NCBI GenBank assembly: GCA_002407775.1
Contig: DHOP01000016.1
Location: 1-27,893, forward strand
Reading direction: 5' to 3'
DNA: 27,893 nucleotides
Source: Prevotella sp. UBA5387
Lineage (GTDB): Bacteria > Bacteroidota > Bacteroidia > Bacteroidales > Bacteroidaceae
The notes under the pieces are model-generated. The model did not search any database. It was not told the origin of the DNA and worked only from the letters and a program-made list of their open reading frames with translations. Made by a program: the position numbers and the translations under genes. Positions within the stretch are counted from its first letter, which is position 1, and each line of letters opens with the position of its first letter. Of this stretch, positions 15,123 to 23,897 are shown piece after piece.

Positions 15123-16040
15123 CTATTCCTGTTTCGCCAATACGTTTTGGCGACGATATTCTATAGGGGTCATGCCTGTCATGCGCTTGAAAAACTTGCT
15201 GAAAAAGCTCATGTTGGGAAACTGCATGTCCATGGCAATTTGCTTGAGAGGCTTCGATGTGTGGCGCAAGTCCACCTTAATTGCTGTTGTCAAAGCCTCA
15301 TCGATCCATTCCTTGGCACCTCGGCCACTCGCCTTCCCAATTAATGTGCCCAGATAGCGCGGTGATAGGCAAAGTCGATTGGCATAGAAAGACAAGTTAT
15401 GTTCTTGCATTGCATGAGCATTTACCAAACTAATAAACTGTCCGAAAACCTCTTGCTCATGACTCTGAATATTACTCTCCCCCTGCCCATGAGTCGTATA
15501 GATGCAGTCAACCCACCAACACAATGAGGCTGCAAGATTTAGAAAGACATTGGAACTATAATTATTTTCATGAATAGTATCATAGAGTAGGTTGATAAAC
15601 CTTGTGACAATGTCTAACTCCGACTGATCCAAACTGATATGGAAATTACGCAAATGGCCATCAATGGAAGGTGGAAGACTACCCCCTAATGCCAAGGAAA
15701 GTAGACCATCGTTCATCGTAAAGCCCTGACCCATGATATCGGAACTATGATCTAAAAGTATAAACGTGGATTGTTTATCCACGAAAGTCAGGTCTCCTGC
15801 ATTGAGGGTAATCGGCAAGAGATTTACTACGGCCTGCACAGAGCCTTGAGTAATGACCATAATACGCATCTCATCAATGATAAACGGCTGATTTAAAAGG
15901 CTCGTAGCTATGTCCGGAACAAACCTTTTGACGACGCCAACATTCTGATTAAAGAACACATGAAGATCGTCAATGGGTAGTTCATTGAGTTTCGTTTTAA
16001 ACTGAAGAAGCGACAATCGTTGAATTTCTTTTTGTTCCAT
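15123..16040 (-). CDS. AraC-family transcription regulator
   Basis: DNA-binding regulator of 305 residues. The N-terminal part (about 20-130) looks like a cupin-type sensor (VNLLPITLNAGDLTFVDKQS). The C-terminal hundred residues form the two-helix-turn-helix AraC domain (LSFYANRLCLSPRYLGTLIGK, then KQIAMDMQFPNMSFFSKFFKRMTGMTPIEYRR). It diverges from the exporter operon with 164 bases between the start codons, which holds promoters for both directions, so control of the exporter is likely. The ligand is unknown. No clear terminator follows; transcription may run toward uraA. Confidence 0.93.
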   Translation of the reverse strand: MEQKEIQRLSLLQFKTKLNELPIDDLHVFFNQNVGVVKRFVPDIATSLLNQPFIIDEMRIMVITQGSVQAVVNLLPITLNAGDLTFVDKQSTFILLDHSSDIMGQGFTMNDGLLSLALGGSLPPSIDGHLRNFHISLDQSELDIVTRFINLLYDTIHENNYSSNVFLNLAASLCWWVDCIYTTHGQGESNIQSHEQEVFGQFISLVNAHAMQEHNLSFYANRLCLSPRYLGTLIGKASGRGAKEWIDEALTTAIKVDLRHTSKPLKQIAMDMQFPNMSFFSKFFKRMTGMTPIEYRRQNVLAKQE

Positions 16041-16059
16041 AGAGCTGACTTAGATGATG

Positions 16060-16067
16060 CAAAGATA
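16060..16067 (-). promoter_or_regulatory. Promoter of the AraC-family gene
   Basis: Minus-strand TATCTTTG, about 20 bases before the ATG; -33 element weak. Confidence 0.5.
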
Positions 16068-16164
16068 AATAAAACGATAATATTTTGGCATTTTTATAGA
16101 AAAACAAGTACAAAAAGGACATCTTTTAAGCACAGAAGATAACATCATATAGGGATAAATGACA

Positions 16165-16172
16165 TATCTTTG
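16165..16172 (+). promoter_or_regulatory. Promoter of the exporter operon
   Basis: TATCTTTG fits the -7 box and lies 33 bases before the ATG at 16205; no clear TTTG at -33, as expected for a promoter that needs an activator. Confidence 0.6.
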
Positions 16173-16204
16173 CAGCAGACAAACGAATAATATTGCACTG
16201 TAAA

Positions 16205-17542
16205 ATGACACAGCATCACATCGTTTCACAATGGCTCGGAATAATGGCAAAGATGTCAGGCATGGTCTTAGGCCTCTTCGTTACATTAACCTCAAGCTAC
16301 GCACAATCCTTGGAGGAATGTCAACAAGCTGCCGAACAGAACTACCCCCTGATTCGACAGTATGGCCTCATCGAGCAAACCACCAAGGCCACGTTAGACA
16401 ATATCGACAAGGGATGGCTGCCACAGCTATCCACTTATGCACAAGTCGCAGCACAAAATCGAGTAGCTAATCTCCCTGATTACTTGGCAAAGTCTGCCCA
16501 AACAAGTGGAATAAACACTGGTGGACTACGCAAAGAGCAGTATAAAATAGGTGTAGACGTACAACAAGTGATTTACGACGGCGGACTGATACGGCAGCAA
16601 AAGGAGGTTGTACGCAAACAGAGCGAGGTGCAGGCAGCACAGAATGACGTAAACCTTTATGCCCTCCGCCAACGCGTGAACGACCTATACTTCGGGTTGT
16701 TGCTCCTGCAAGACAAAGTCATGATGAATCATGACCTGCAACAAGTGTTGCTCTCCAGCGAACAAAAGGTAGCCAACATGGTCAAAGGAGGTACAGCGGC
16801 AACGAGCGATCTTGATGCGATACGCGCCGAGAGGATGAGTGTACGACAGAACTCTGTAGAGCTAGTGAGCCAACACTCGGCACTCATGAGAACGCTCTCG
16901 CTATTCATAGGAAAACCCGTCACAAAGGTTGAGAAGCCTCAGATAGCTGATGTGGACAACGCTCTTCTTGGCGATGCCACGTTGCTCAGCAACAACCGTC
17001 CCGAACTTTCGCTCTTTCAGAAGCAAATCGCACTGACCGATGCGCAGAAAAATGTTCTCGAAAGTCGTCTACGCCCCACCCTTGGTGCATTTGCTCAGGG
17101 CTTTTATGGTTACCCCGGCTACGACCTCTTCCGCGACATGATGCATCACACGCCATCGCTAAATGGCATCATCGGACTAAAGTTCTCCTGGAACATTGGC
17201 GCACTTTACACTCGTAAAAACGACCAAGCAGTGCTCAACCTACAACGTCAGAATGCAGAAAACGCACGCGATGTGTTCCTATTCAACAATAAGTTGCAGA
17301 CCACTCAACAGAGCGAAGACATCCAAAAGTATCGCAAACTGCAACAACAGGACGATGAAATCATTCGTCTTCGCACCAATGTACGCAAGGCAGCAGAGTC
17401 AAAGCTCTCCCACGGAATCATTGATGTGAATGCTCTCGTAAAGGAAATCAACAACGAGAATTCTGCTAAGATACTTTATTCCATCCACGAGATACAATTG
17501 CTCAAGGCGGTGTACGACATGAAGACTTCACTCAATAGATAA
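16205..17542 (+). CDS. TolC-like outer membrane efflux protein
   Basis: Outer-membrane channel of a tripartite exporter, 445 residues. A signal peptide ends at about SSYA-QS (hydrophobic core MVLGLFVTLTSSYA), after which comes SLEECQQAAEQNYPLIRQY, the usual first helix of TolC-type proteins. Two long helical halves follow (about 35-225 and 245-440), each rich in Gln and Asn, with the second repeat marked by LSLFQKQIALTDAQKNVLESRLRPTLGAFAQG. ATG 16205 is preferred over a TTG at 16193; an ATG at 16244 would also leave an intact signal peptide. First gene of the operon; 25 bases separate it from the adaptor gene. Confidence 0.92.
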   Translation: MTQHHIVSQWLGIMAKMSGMVLGLFVTLTSSYAQSLEECQQAAEQNYPLIRQYGLIEQTTKATLDNIDKGWLPQLSTYAQVAAQNRVANLPDYLAKSAQTSGINTGGLRKEQYKIGVDVQQVIYDGGLIRQQKEVVRKQSEVQAAQNDVNLYALRQRVNDLYFGLLLLQDKVMMNHDLQQVLLSSEQKVANMVKGGTAATSDLDAIRAERMSVRQNSVELVSQHSALMRTLSLFIGKPVTKVEKPQIADVDNALLGDATLLSNNRPELSLFQKQIALTDAQKNVLESRLRPTLGAFAQGFYGYPGYDLFRDMMHHTPSLNGIIGLKFSWNIGALYTRKNDQAVLNLQRQNAENARDVFLFNNKLQTTQQSEDIQKYRKLQQQDDEIIRLRTNVRKAAESKLSHGIIDVNALVKEINNENSAKILYSIHEIQLLKAVYDMKTSLNR

Positions 17543-17567
17543 ACAGAAATCATCAAAAGCATACGAT

Positions 17568-18470
17568 ATGAAACGACTGAACATCATTCTAGCCATCAGC
17601 ATAATCTTACTTTCATCTTGTAAGAAAACAGAAGAGGAATCAATAGCCACGGGTATTTTCGAAGCTACCGAGACCACTGTATCTGCCGAACAGAATGGCA
17701 AACTCGTGCAGTTCACGGTAACCGAAGGACAGACCTTGGCTTCCGGACAGGAAGTGGGGCTGGTGGACACCGTACCATTGATACTCAAATTGGCTCAGGT
17801 GGGTGCCACCCGACAAGTCTACGATGCACAGAAACCTGACCAAAGCGCACAGATTGCAGCCCTTGAAGCACAGTTAGCGAAGGCCAAACAGGAGCAACAG
17901 CGGTTTTCGGAACTGGTTGCCGATGGTGCCGCCCCAAGTAAATCACTGGATGACGCACGTAGTCAAGTCACTGTATTGCAGAAGCAAATCGCTGCGCTTA
18001 AGTCCAGCCTCAACACCCAAGTGTCCACGCTCGACAGTCAACAGAAGACTACCGACACCGAAAAAGCGATACTCCATGACCAACTGCGCAAATGCCACAT
18101 CACAGCACCTCTTAGTGGTACGGTTCTCGAAAAATACGTCGAGCAAGGCGAAGTGATTGGTGCGGGTCGCCCATTGTTCAAGATGGCAGATACGAAGAAT
18201 ATGTTCTTGCGCGCCTACGTCACCTCATCACAGTTGGCAACGGTCAAAGTTGGGCAGCGCATCAAAGTGCGCACAGACTATGGCGACGGTCAAGGCAAAG
18301 AGTATGAGGGTACGATCTCATGGATATCCAACAAGAGCGAGTTCACGCCCAAGACAATTTTGACCGATGACGAACGTGCAGACCTTGTCTATGCCATGAA
18401 AATAGCCGTAAAGAATGACGACTATATCAAGATTGGCATGTATGGTCGCGCAGTGTTGCCTAATCCATAA
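17568..18470 (+). CDS. HlyD/YbhG-type periplasmic adaptor lipoprotein
   Basis: Adaptor linking the ABC permeases to the TolC-like channel. The N-terminus is a lipoprotein signal (MKRLNIILAISIILLSSC, lipid on Cys18). A first half-lipoyl segment follows (ATETTVSAEQNGKLVQFTVT), then a helical hairpin (about 90-170, many Gln/Lys/Glu heptads), the second half-lipoyl (CHITAPLSGTVLEKYVEQGE), and a beta-barrel domain (about 200-300). Length 300 agrees with YbhG-like proteins. The gap to the ATPase gene (84 bases) is the largest inside the operon; I see no promoter or terminator in it. Confidence 0.92.
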   Translation: MKRLNIILAISIILLSSCKKTEEESIATGIFEATETTVSAEQNGKLVQFTVTEGQTLASGQEVGLVDTVPLILKLAQVGATRQVYDAQKPDQSAQIAALEAQLAKAKQEQQRFSELVADGAAPSKSLDDARSQVTVLQKQIAALKSSLNTQVSTLDSQQKTTDTEKAILHDQLRKCHITAPLSGTVLEKYVEQGEVIGAGRPLFKMADTKNMFLRAYVTSSQLATVKVGQRIKVRTDYGDGQGKEYEGTISWISNKSEFTPKTILTDDERADLVYAMKIAVKNDDYIKIGMYGRAVLPNP

Positions 18471-18554
18471 TTCTTCATTACACCCAACTCCTTTTCGTTC
18501 CATGTATTTGGCAAGCTGACTTATTCTGCCACCATTCTTAGACTTTTCACTGTT

Positions 18555-20009
18555 ATGAGCACAATAGATATTACCCATGTGAGCAAGGCTTACAGCCAAC
18601 TCCAAGCCCTCGATGACGTGTCGATGACCATCGAAGAGGGTGAGGTGTTTGGACTAATCGGTCCTGACGGCTCGGGTAAGACGTCGCTCTTTCGCATCAT
18701 TGCCACTCTCTTGTTGCCCGACAAGGGATCAGTCACCGTGGATGGACACAACACCCGTGAAGGAATGCGTGCCATACGCAAGATCATTGGCTATATGCCT
18801 GGCAAGTTTTCGCTTTACGAAGACCTTACCGTCGAGGAGAATCTGCATTTCTTTGCCACCCTCTTTGGCACAACGATAGAGGATGGTTATGACAGCATCA
18901 AAGCCATATACTCACAGATCGAACCCTTCAAGGATCGTCGAGCAGGAGCTCTATCGGGTGGCATGAAGCAGAAACTCGCCCTTAGCTGTGCTCTGGTGCA
19001 CCAGCCCAAAGTACTTCTCTTGGACGAACCAACCACTGGTGTTGATCCCGTGAGCCGCAAAGAACTGTGGGATATGCTCGGTATGCTCAAGGCTCGCGGT
19101 ATCACTATCATTGCCGCAACGCCTTATATTGATGAGATAAGACGCTGCGAGCGAGTGGCTTATTTGGACAAGGGACAACTGCGTGGCATCGGAACAGCAG
19201 AAGAGATACTGACCGAATACAAGTCGGTATTCAATCCTGATCATCTGTCCACGGTGGAACATACCGAGGAAAAAGAGCCGGTCATCGAGGTCCAACACTT
19301 AGTGAAGACCTTCGGAACTTTCCATGCAGTAAATGATATCAGCTTTTCAGTACAAAGGGGAGAAATCTTTGGATTTCTCGGGGCTAACGGTGCAGGTAAG
19401 ACAACGGCCATGCGCATCCTCACGGGACTGAGCCAGCCCACTGCAGGGAAAGGACGTGTGCTTGGCTTCGACGTATCCAAGCAATACGAAGACATCAAGA
19501 GCCATATCGGTTATATGAGTCAACGCTTCTCGCTCTACGAAGACATGACCGTGGCGGAGAACCTTCGTCTGTTCGGAGGCATATATGGCATGAGCCGCAA
19601 CGAAATCAAGAAGAAGACCGAGTTAGTGCTCAACGAGTTGGGCATGGAGCAGCAACGCGATAGCCTTGTGAAATCATTGCCTTTGGGATGGAAGCAGAAG
19701 TTGGCCTTCTCGACCGCCATCTTCCATGAGCCCGGCATCGTTTTCCTTGACGAACCTACAGGTGGTGTCGATGCCGCCACACGCCGACAGTTTTGGCAAC
19801 ACATCTATAAAGCCGCCGAACGCGGTATCACCGTCTTCGTGACAACCCATTATATGGATGAGGCTGAATATTGTGACCGCATCTCCATCATGGTTGACGG
19901 GAAGATAAGCGCCATTGGGACACCAGACGAACTCAAACACAAATATCAACAGTCAGACATGAACGGAGTGTTCACGTTGTTGGCTAGGAATTCTACACGC
20001 AATGAGTAA
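18555..20009 (+). CDS. Double-NBD ABC transporter ATPase (YbhF-like)
   Basis: Cytosolic ATPase with two nucleotide-binding domains in one chain, 484 residues. NBD1: Walker A GPDGSGKT (36-43), signature LSGGM (133-137), Walker B LLLDEP (154-159), but Pro190 where the H-loop histidine should be (AATPYIDE). NBD2: Walker A GANGAGKT (276-283), Walker B VFLDEP, H-loop His432, but a degenerate signature SLPLGWK (374-380). Both defects fall in the same composite ATP site, so one site should hydrolyse and the other mainly bind. This asymmetry also occurs in E. coli YbhF. It overlaps the next gene by 8 bases. Confidence 0.94.
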   Translation: MSTIDITHVSKAYSQLQALDDVSMTIEEGEVFGLIGPDGSGKTSLFRIIATLLLPDKGSVTVDGHNTREGMRAIRKIIGYMPGKFSLYEDLTVEENLHFFATLFGTTIEDGYDSIKAIYSQIEPFKDRRAGALSGGMKQKLALSCALVHQPKVLLLDEPTTGVDPVSRKELWDMLGMLKARGITIIAATPYIDEIRRCERVAYLDKGQLRGIGTAEEILTEYKSVFNPDHLSTVEHTEEKEPVIEVQHLVKTFGTFHAVNDISFSVQRGEIFGFLGANGAGKTTAMRILTGLSQPTAGKGRVLGFDVSKQYEDIKSHIGYMSQRFSLYEDMTVAENLRLFGGIYGMSRNEIKKKTELVLNELGMEQQRDSLVKSLPLGWKQKLAFSTAIFHEPGIVFLDEPTGGVDAATRRQFWQHIYKAAERGITVFVTTHYMDEAEYCDRISIMVDGKISAIGTPDELKHKYQQSDMNGVFTLLARNSTRNE

Positions 20010-21150
20010 GGATAAACAAAAGGATATTGCACCCAAGCCACAGACCTGGAAAACATTCCGTGCCTTTGTGTTGAAGGAGTCTAAGCACATTCTGCGCGAC
20101 CGACGCACGATGCTCATTCTCTTTGGTTTACCTGTGACATTGATGTTGCTTTTCGGCTTTGCCATACGCACAGACTTAAATGACGTGCGCACGATTGTAG
20201 TCACTTCGTCGATGGATGAGACCACACAACGTGTCATCAGTGCACTAGACGCATCACCTTATTTCTCCATCGTTGGCACCTCGTCGTCAGGTAGAGAGGC
20301 AGAAACGGTCATCCGTAAACAGGAGGCAGACATCGCCATCGTCTTTTCCCCACGCTTTGCAGATAATCGCTACCGTGATGCAAGCGTACAAATCCTTACC
20401 GATGCGTCCGATCCCAACATGGGGCAGCAGTATGCCATCTATGCACAGAGCATCATAGCCGGCACCATTGAAAGCCTATACAACAAAGGTTACCCTGTCG
20501 AAACGCCATCATTAGTGAGCACAAACATGCTCTTCAACCCCCAGATGCTGTCGGCTTACAACTTTGTACCGGGCATTATGGGTATGCTGCTCATCCTTAT
20601 CTGCGCTATGATGACATCGGTAAGCATTGCCCGTGAGAAAGAGCGTGGCACAATGGAGGTACTGCTTGTATCGCCCGTTCAGCCATTGGTCATCATCATT
20701 GCCAAGGCAGTGCCCTACATGCTACTGTCGATTGTCATCTTGGCCACAATCCTAACCATGAGCTTTTTTGTGCTCGACGTACCGTTGGAAGGTTCTATCC
20801 TCTCCATCGTTGGTATATCACTCATCTACATTCTCTTGGCATTGTCACTGGGCTTGCTGGTGAGTAATCTCGCCAACTCACAGCTCACGGCCCTCCTCAT
20901 TTCTGCCATGATTATGCTATTGCCGGTCATCATGCTGTCGGGCATGATCTTCCCGATAGAGAGTATGCCAAAGATTCTTCAGTGGTTCACAGCCATCGTA
21001 CCCGCGAGATGGTATATCTCTGCCATGCGCAAACTAATGATCATGGGTGTGAGCTTCACCTATGTGCTCAAGGAGACGCTCATTTTGATAGGCATGACTT
21101 TGCTTATCTTAACGGTATCGCTTAAGAAATTCAAGACTAGAATGGAATGA
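20002..21150 (+). CDS. ABC-2 type permease (YbhS-like)
   Basis: Membrane subunit of 382 residues. One N-terminal helix (RRTMLILFGLPVTLMLLFGFAI, about 35-56), a large extracytoplasmic domain (57-185), then five membrane helices to the C-terminus, as in the ABC-2/YhgE-like exporters. The cytoplasmic coupling segment SIAREKERGTMEVLLVSPV is the family hallmark. ATG 20002 overlaps the ATPase stop by 8 bases; the next permease begins at its own stop (ATGA). It should form a heterodimer with the following gene product. Confidence 0.93.
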   Translation: MSKDKQKDIAPKPQTWKTFRAFVLKESKHILRDRRTMLILFGLPVTLMLLFGFAIRTDLNDVRTIVVTSSMDETTQRVISALDASPYFSIVGTSSSGREAETVIRKQEADIAIVFSPRFADNRYRDASVQILTDASDPNMGQQYAIYAQSIIAGTIESLYNKGYPVETPSLVSTNMLFNPQMLSAYNFVPGIMGMLLILICAMMTSVSIAREKERGTMEVLLVSPVQPLVIIIAKAVPYMLLSIVILATILTMSFFVLDVPLEGSILSIVGISLIYILLALSLGLLVSNLANSQLTALLISAMIMLLPVIMLSGMIFPIESMPKILQWFTAIVPARWYISAMRKLMIMGVSFTYVLKETLILIGMTLLILTVSLKKFKTRME

Positions 21151-22232
21151 AACTGAGCTTTCTCATACAAAAGGAATTTATCCAAATGTTTCGGAACTCG
21201 TTTCTTCCGAGACTGATTATCATCTTCCCTGTGGTCACTGTGTGCATCATTCCGTGGGTGATGACCATGGAAGTGAAGGATGTGAAAGTTCAGGTGGTGG
21301 ACAACGACCATTCCACAACGAGTCAACGGCTCATCCAACGCATCTCTGCAAGCGATTATTTCGTGTTCGCCGGAAAAGCGAATAGCTACGGCGAGGCCAT
21401 GCAAGACATCGGGCGGGGAATTACAGATGTCATCTTGGAGATACCCAACAACTACGAACGAGATCTTGTCAACGGTAGTAAGCCACAGGTACTCATCAGC
21501 GCCAATGCAAGCAATGCCATCAAGGGGGCCATGGGCTCATCCTATCTGTCGCAGATTGCGATTGGGAATATCACCCCAGAGACCAATGAACAACAATTGA
21601 GAATGACTATAATAGACCTTTATAACAACAATTTGAACTATAAGGTCTTTATGATTCCCGCACTCATTGGTACACTCTTAATGTTGCTTTGCGGCTTCTT
21701 GCCTGCCCTTAATATCGTAGGCGAGAAAGAAAAAGGTACCATCGAACAGATCAATGTGACACCAGTCAGCAAGTGGGAATTCATTTTTGCCAAACTAATT
21801 CCTTATTGGTTGGTTGGCATGTTGGTTATCACGCTGTGTCTGTTGCTGTCATGGGCAGTCTACGGCATTACCTCACAAGGCAATGTGGGACTTATCTACG
21901 CGCTTTCGTTGCTACTCGCACTCTTCTTCAGTGGACTGGGATTGGTTATCAGCAACTATAGCGACACCATGCAACAAGCCGTCTTTGTGATGTGGTTCTT
22001 TGTCGTTGTCATGATTCTGATGAGCGGAATGTTCACTCCGGTCAGATCAATGCCTATTTGGGCTCAGACACTTGACAGTGTCAATCCGATGCACTACTTT
22101 ATGGATGCCATCCGTACGGTGTTCGTACGTGGTGGCGGAGCACAGAGCATCGCTGTTCCTGCAATGCGTCTTGGCATCATTGCCATATTGGTAGACATTT
22201 GGGCGGTCATCAGTTATAGAAAGAATCAATGA
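21147..22232 (+). CDS. ABC-2 type permease (YbhR-like)
   Basis: Second membrane subunit, 361 residues, with the same plan as the preceding gene: one N-terminal helix (FLPRLIIIFPVVTVCIIPWVM), an extracytoplasmic domain (about 40-165), then five helices. Coupling segment NIVGEKEKGTIEQINVTPVSKWEF. Proteins of this type pair with YbhS-like permeases to export drugs, cations or lipid-like molecules; substrate not readable here. Both ends overlap neighbours by four bases (ATGA at 21147 and 22229), so translation is coupled through to the patatin gene. Confidence 0.93.
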   Translation: MKLSFLIQKEFIQMFRNSFLPRLIIIFPVVTVCIIPWVMTMEVKDVKVQVVDNDHSTTSQRLIQRISASDYFVFAGKANSYGEAMQDIGRGITDVILEIPNNYERDLVNGSKPQVLISANASNAIKGAMGSSYLSQIAIGNITPETNEQQLRMTIIDLYNNNLNYKVFMIPALIGTLLMLLCGFLPALNIVGEKEKGTIEQINVTPVSKWEFIFAKLIPYWLVGMLVITLCLLLSWAVYGITSQGNVGLIYALSLLLALFFSGLGLVISNYSDTMQQAVFVMWFFVVVMILMSGMFTPVRSMPIWAQTLDSVNPMHYFMDAIRTVFVRGGGAQSIAVPAMRLGIIAILVDIWAVISYRKNQ

Positions 22233-23131
22233 TCAATATTCAAAATATACGGAAGAAGGTCACGCGTCTCTTCAAAAGTCACGACGTGGCTCTAGTGCTC
22301 AGTGGGGGCGGAGCACGTGGGCTCGCACACATTGGAGCGATAGAGTCGCTTGAGGCTCACGGCTTCCATATCACCTCGATTGCCGGCACTTCAATAGGGG
22401 CGTTGGTGGGTGGTCTATATGCTGCTGGCAAGTTGCATGAGTTGGAACGTATCCTCGAAGTACTCACCCGAAAGCAGATCCTGCAACTCGTTGACATCTC
22501 TCCAGGTTTGGGACACATTGCCACAGGGGATAAGCTGATGGGACTTCTTCATGCCATGATTGGTGATTTGGCAATAGAAGACCTACCCATACCATTCTGC
22601 TGTCCCGCCTCCGATATCGTAAGCGGCAAACAAGTTGTATTTCGTACCGGTCCTCTCAAGGATGCCATCCGCGCTTCGATCTCCATCCCAGGGGTGTTCA
22701 AACCTGTGGAAGACGGTAAGAAAATGTTTGTAGATGGAAGCGTACACAATGTACTTCCCCTCGACTGTGTGATACGAAAGAAGCATGACTGGCTTGTGTC
22801 GGTCAACGTCAGTGCACCTGATAACGCCCTCGACACTTCTTTCATCTGCAATCGCAGACAACCGAAGAATGACTTTGAAAGACGTGTCTGGGAAAAGATA
22901 CCGCTGTTTACGGCTAACTTTTCCGTAAACTACATGCACCTACTCTTCCGCGTAGGCAAGATCTCCATAGAGAATAATACACAGACGGCATTACGCCTCA
23001 CTCCTCCGGATATCTCACTTGAGATGCCTTTAGAAGAGTTTGGACTTTTTGATTTTGACAAGTCCAAAGAACTTATTGCGCTCGGACGTCAAGAGATGGA
23101 CACTATTTTAGAGCGCGAAAAAGCCCTTTAG
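22229..23131 (+). CDS. Patatin-like phospholipase
   Basis: Predicted cytosolic or membrane-associated lipid acyl hydrolase, 300 residues, bacterial RssA/YchK-like. Catalytic dyad: Ser55 in GTSIG and Asp169 in VDGS; oxyanion hole GGGARG (26-31). DGS replaces the more common DGG/DGA. There is no signal peptide. It is the last gene of the exporter operon and starts inside the stop of the second permease, so it is made together with the exporter. Possible roles are trimming lipids that the exporter moves, or repairing membranes; both are inference. It ends 16 bases from the converging metallo-beta-lactamase gene with no terminator between them. Confidence 0.92.
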   Translation: MINIQNIRKKVTRLFKSHDVALVLSGGGARGLAHIGAIESLEAHGFHITSIAGTSIGALVGGLYAAGKLHELERILEVLTRKQILQLVDISPGLGHIATGDKLMGLLHAMIGDLAIEDLPIPFCCPASDIVSGKQVVFRTGPLKDAIRASISIPGVFKPVEDGKKMFVDGSVHNVLPLDCVIRKKHDWLVSVNVSAPDNALDTSFICNRRQPKNDFERRVWEKIPLFTANFSVNYMHLLFRVGKISIENNTQTALRLTPPDISLEMPLEEFGLFDFDKSKELIALGRQEMDTILEREKAL

Positions 23132-23147
23132 ACAATTACTAAAGTTT

Positions 23148-23885
23148 TTATTTCATTCCCCTCATTCGCACATCGATACCACCAAGTTGGGCAGCTACTC
23201 CACTAAGGTCGGTATCACCATAATGATAGGGGTATAGAATCTTGGGTTGAATGATACGCGCCACCTTGACGAGTTGTTCGGGCGTCATCGTATAGGGCTG
23301 GTTGCACGGCAAGAAAGCGATATCAACTTTGCCTTTCAAATCAGCCATCTCCCCGATATCCTCCGTATCACCAGCGACATAAATAGTGAGGTCATCGACG
23401 ATAATGATATAGCCGTCGTCACGCCCTTTAGGATGATACTGAGTGTGGCCGGGTGTAATATTAAATGCCGGAACAGCCTTAATGTGGATGCCATTCGCCA
23501 ATGTCAGCGTATCGCCGTTACTCATTGCTTGACTACCCTCTATCTGCTTGGCCACATCTGGGTTGGCAATGATCTTGGTGTCCGCCCCACGTAACTTTGC
23601 CACTGTAGCCTTGTTGAAATGGTCGCCATGCTCATGGGTAATCAGAATGAGCGACGTTGGTCCTACGTTGTCATAAGAATATTGTGCGTTGGCCACTGGA
23701 TCAACCTGAATTTTGTAGCCATCACAGTCTATCATTAGGCAGGCATGGTAATAAGGAACAATCCTAACCATCTTGCCGTTGGCCGTTGTAAATGTGTCGT
23801 CTCCAACTGTTTGTTGTGCCCCGCAGGAGAGAAAGCCAAACGCACCCATAAGGGTAGCGACCAAAGAAAAGAGGTGCTGTTTCAT
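23148..23885 (-). CDS. Metallo-beta-lactamase-fold lipoprotein
   Basis: Metal-dependent hydrolase of the UPF0173-like branch, 245 residues. N-terminal lipoprotein signal with Cys21 (GFLSCGA), so it is probably anchored in the outer or inner membrane facing the periplasm. Metal-binding marks: THEHGDH (His84, His86, Asp88, His89), GHT further on, AGDTEDIGEM, and a late histidine in YPYHYGDTD. Substrate unknown; relatives include lactonases and N-acyl hydrolases. It follows the fucosidase gene by 12 bases on the same strand, so both are one unit, and the gene ends almost touching the patatin gene. Confidence 0.9.
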   Translation of the reverse strand: MKQHLFSLVATLMGAFGFLSCGAQQTVGDDTFTTANGKMVRIVPYYHACLMIDCDGYKIQVDPVANAQYSYDNVGPTSLILITHEHGDHFNKATVAKLRGADTKIIANPDVAKQIEGSQAMSNGDTLTLANGIHIKAVPAFNITPGHTQYHPKGRDDGYIIIVDDLTIYVAGDTEDIGEMADLKGKVDIAFLPCNQPYTMTPEQLVKVARIIQPKILYPYHYGDTDLSGVAAQLGGIDVRMRGMK

Positions 23886-23897
23886 TGTTACTCAGCT

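Noticed and set aside
23132..23147. Terminator between the converging patatin and MBL genes
   Set aside because: Only 16 bases separate the stops and no hairpin is present.
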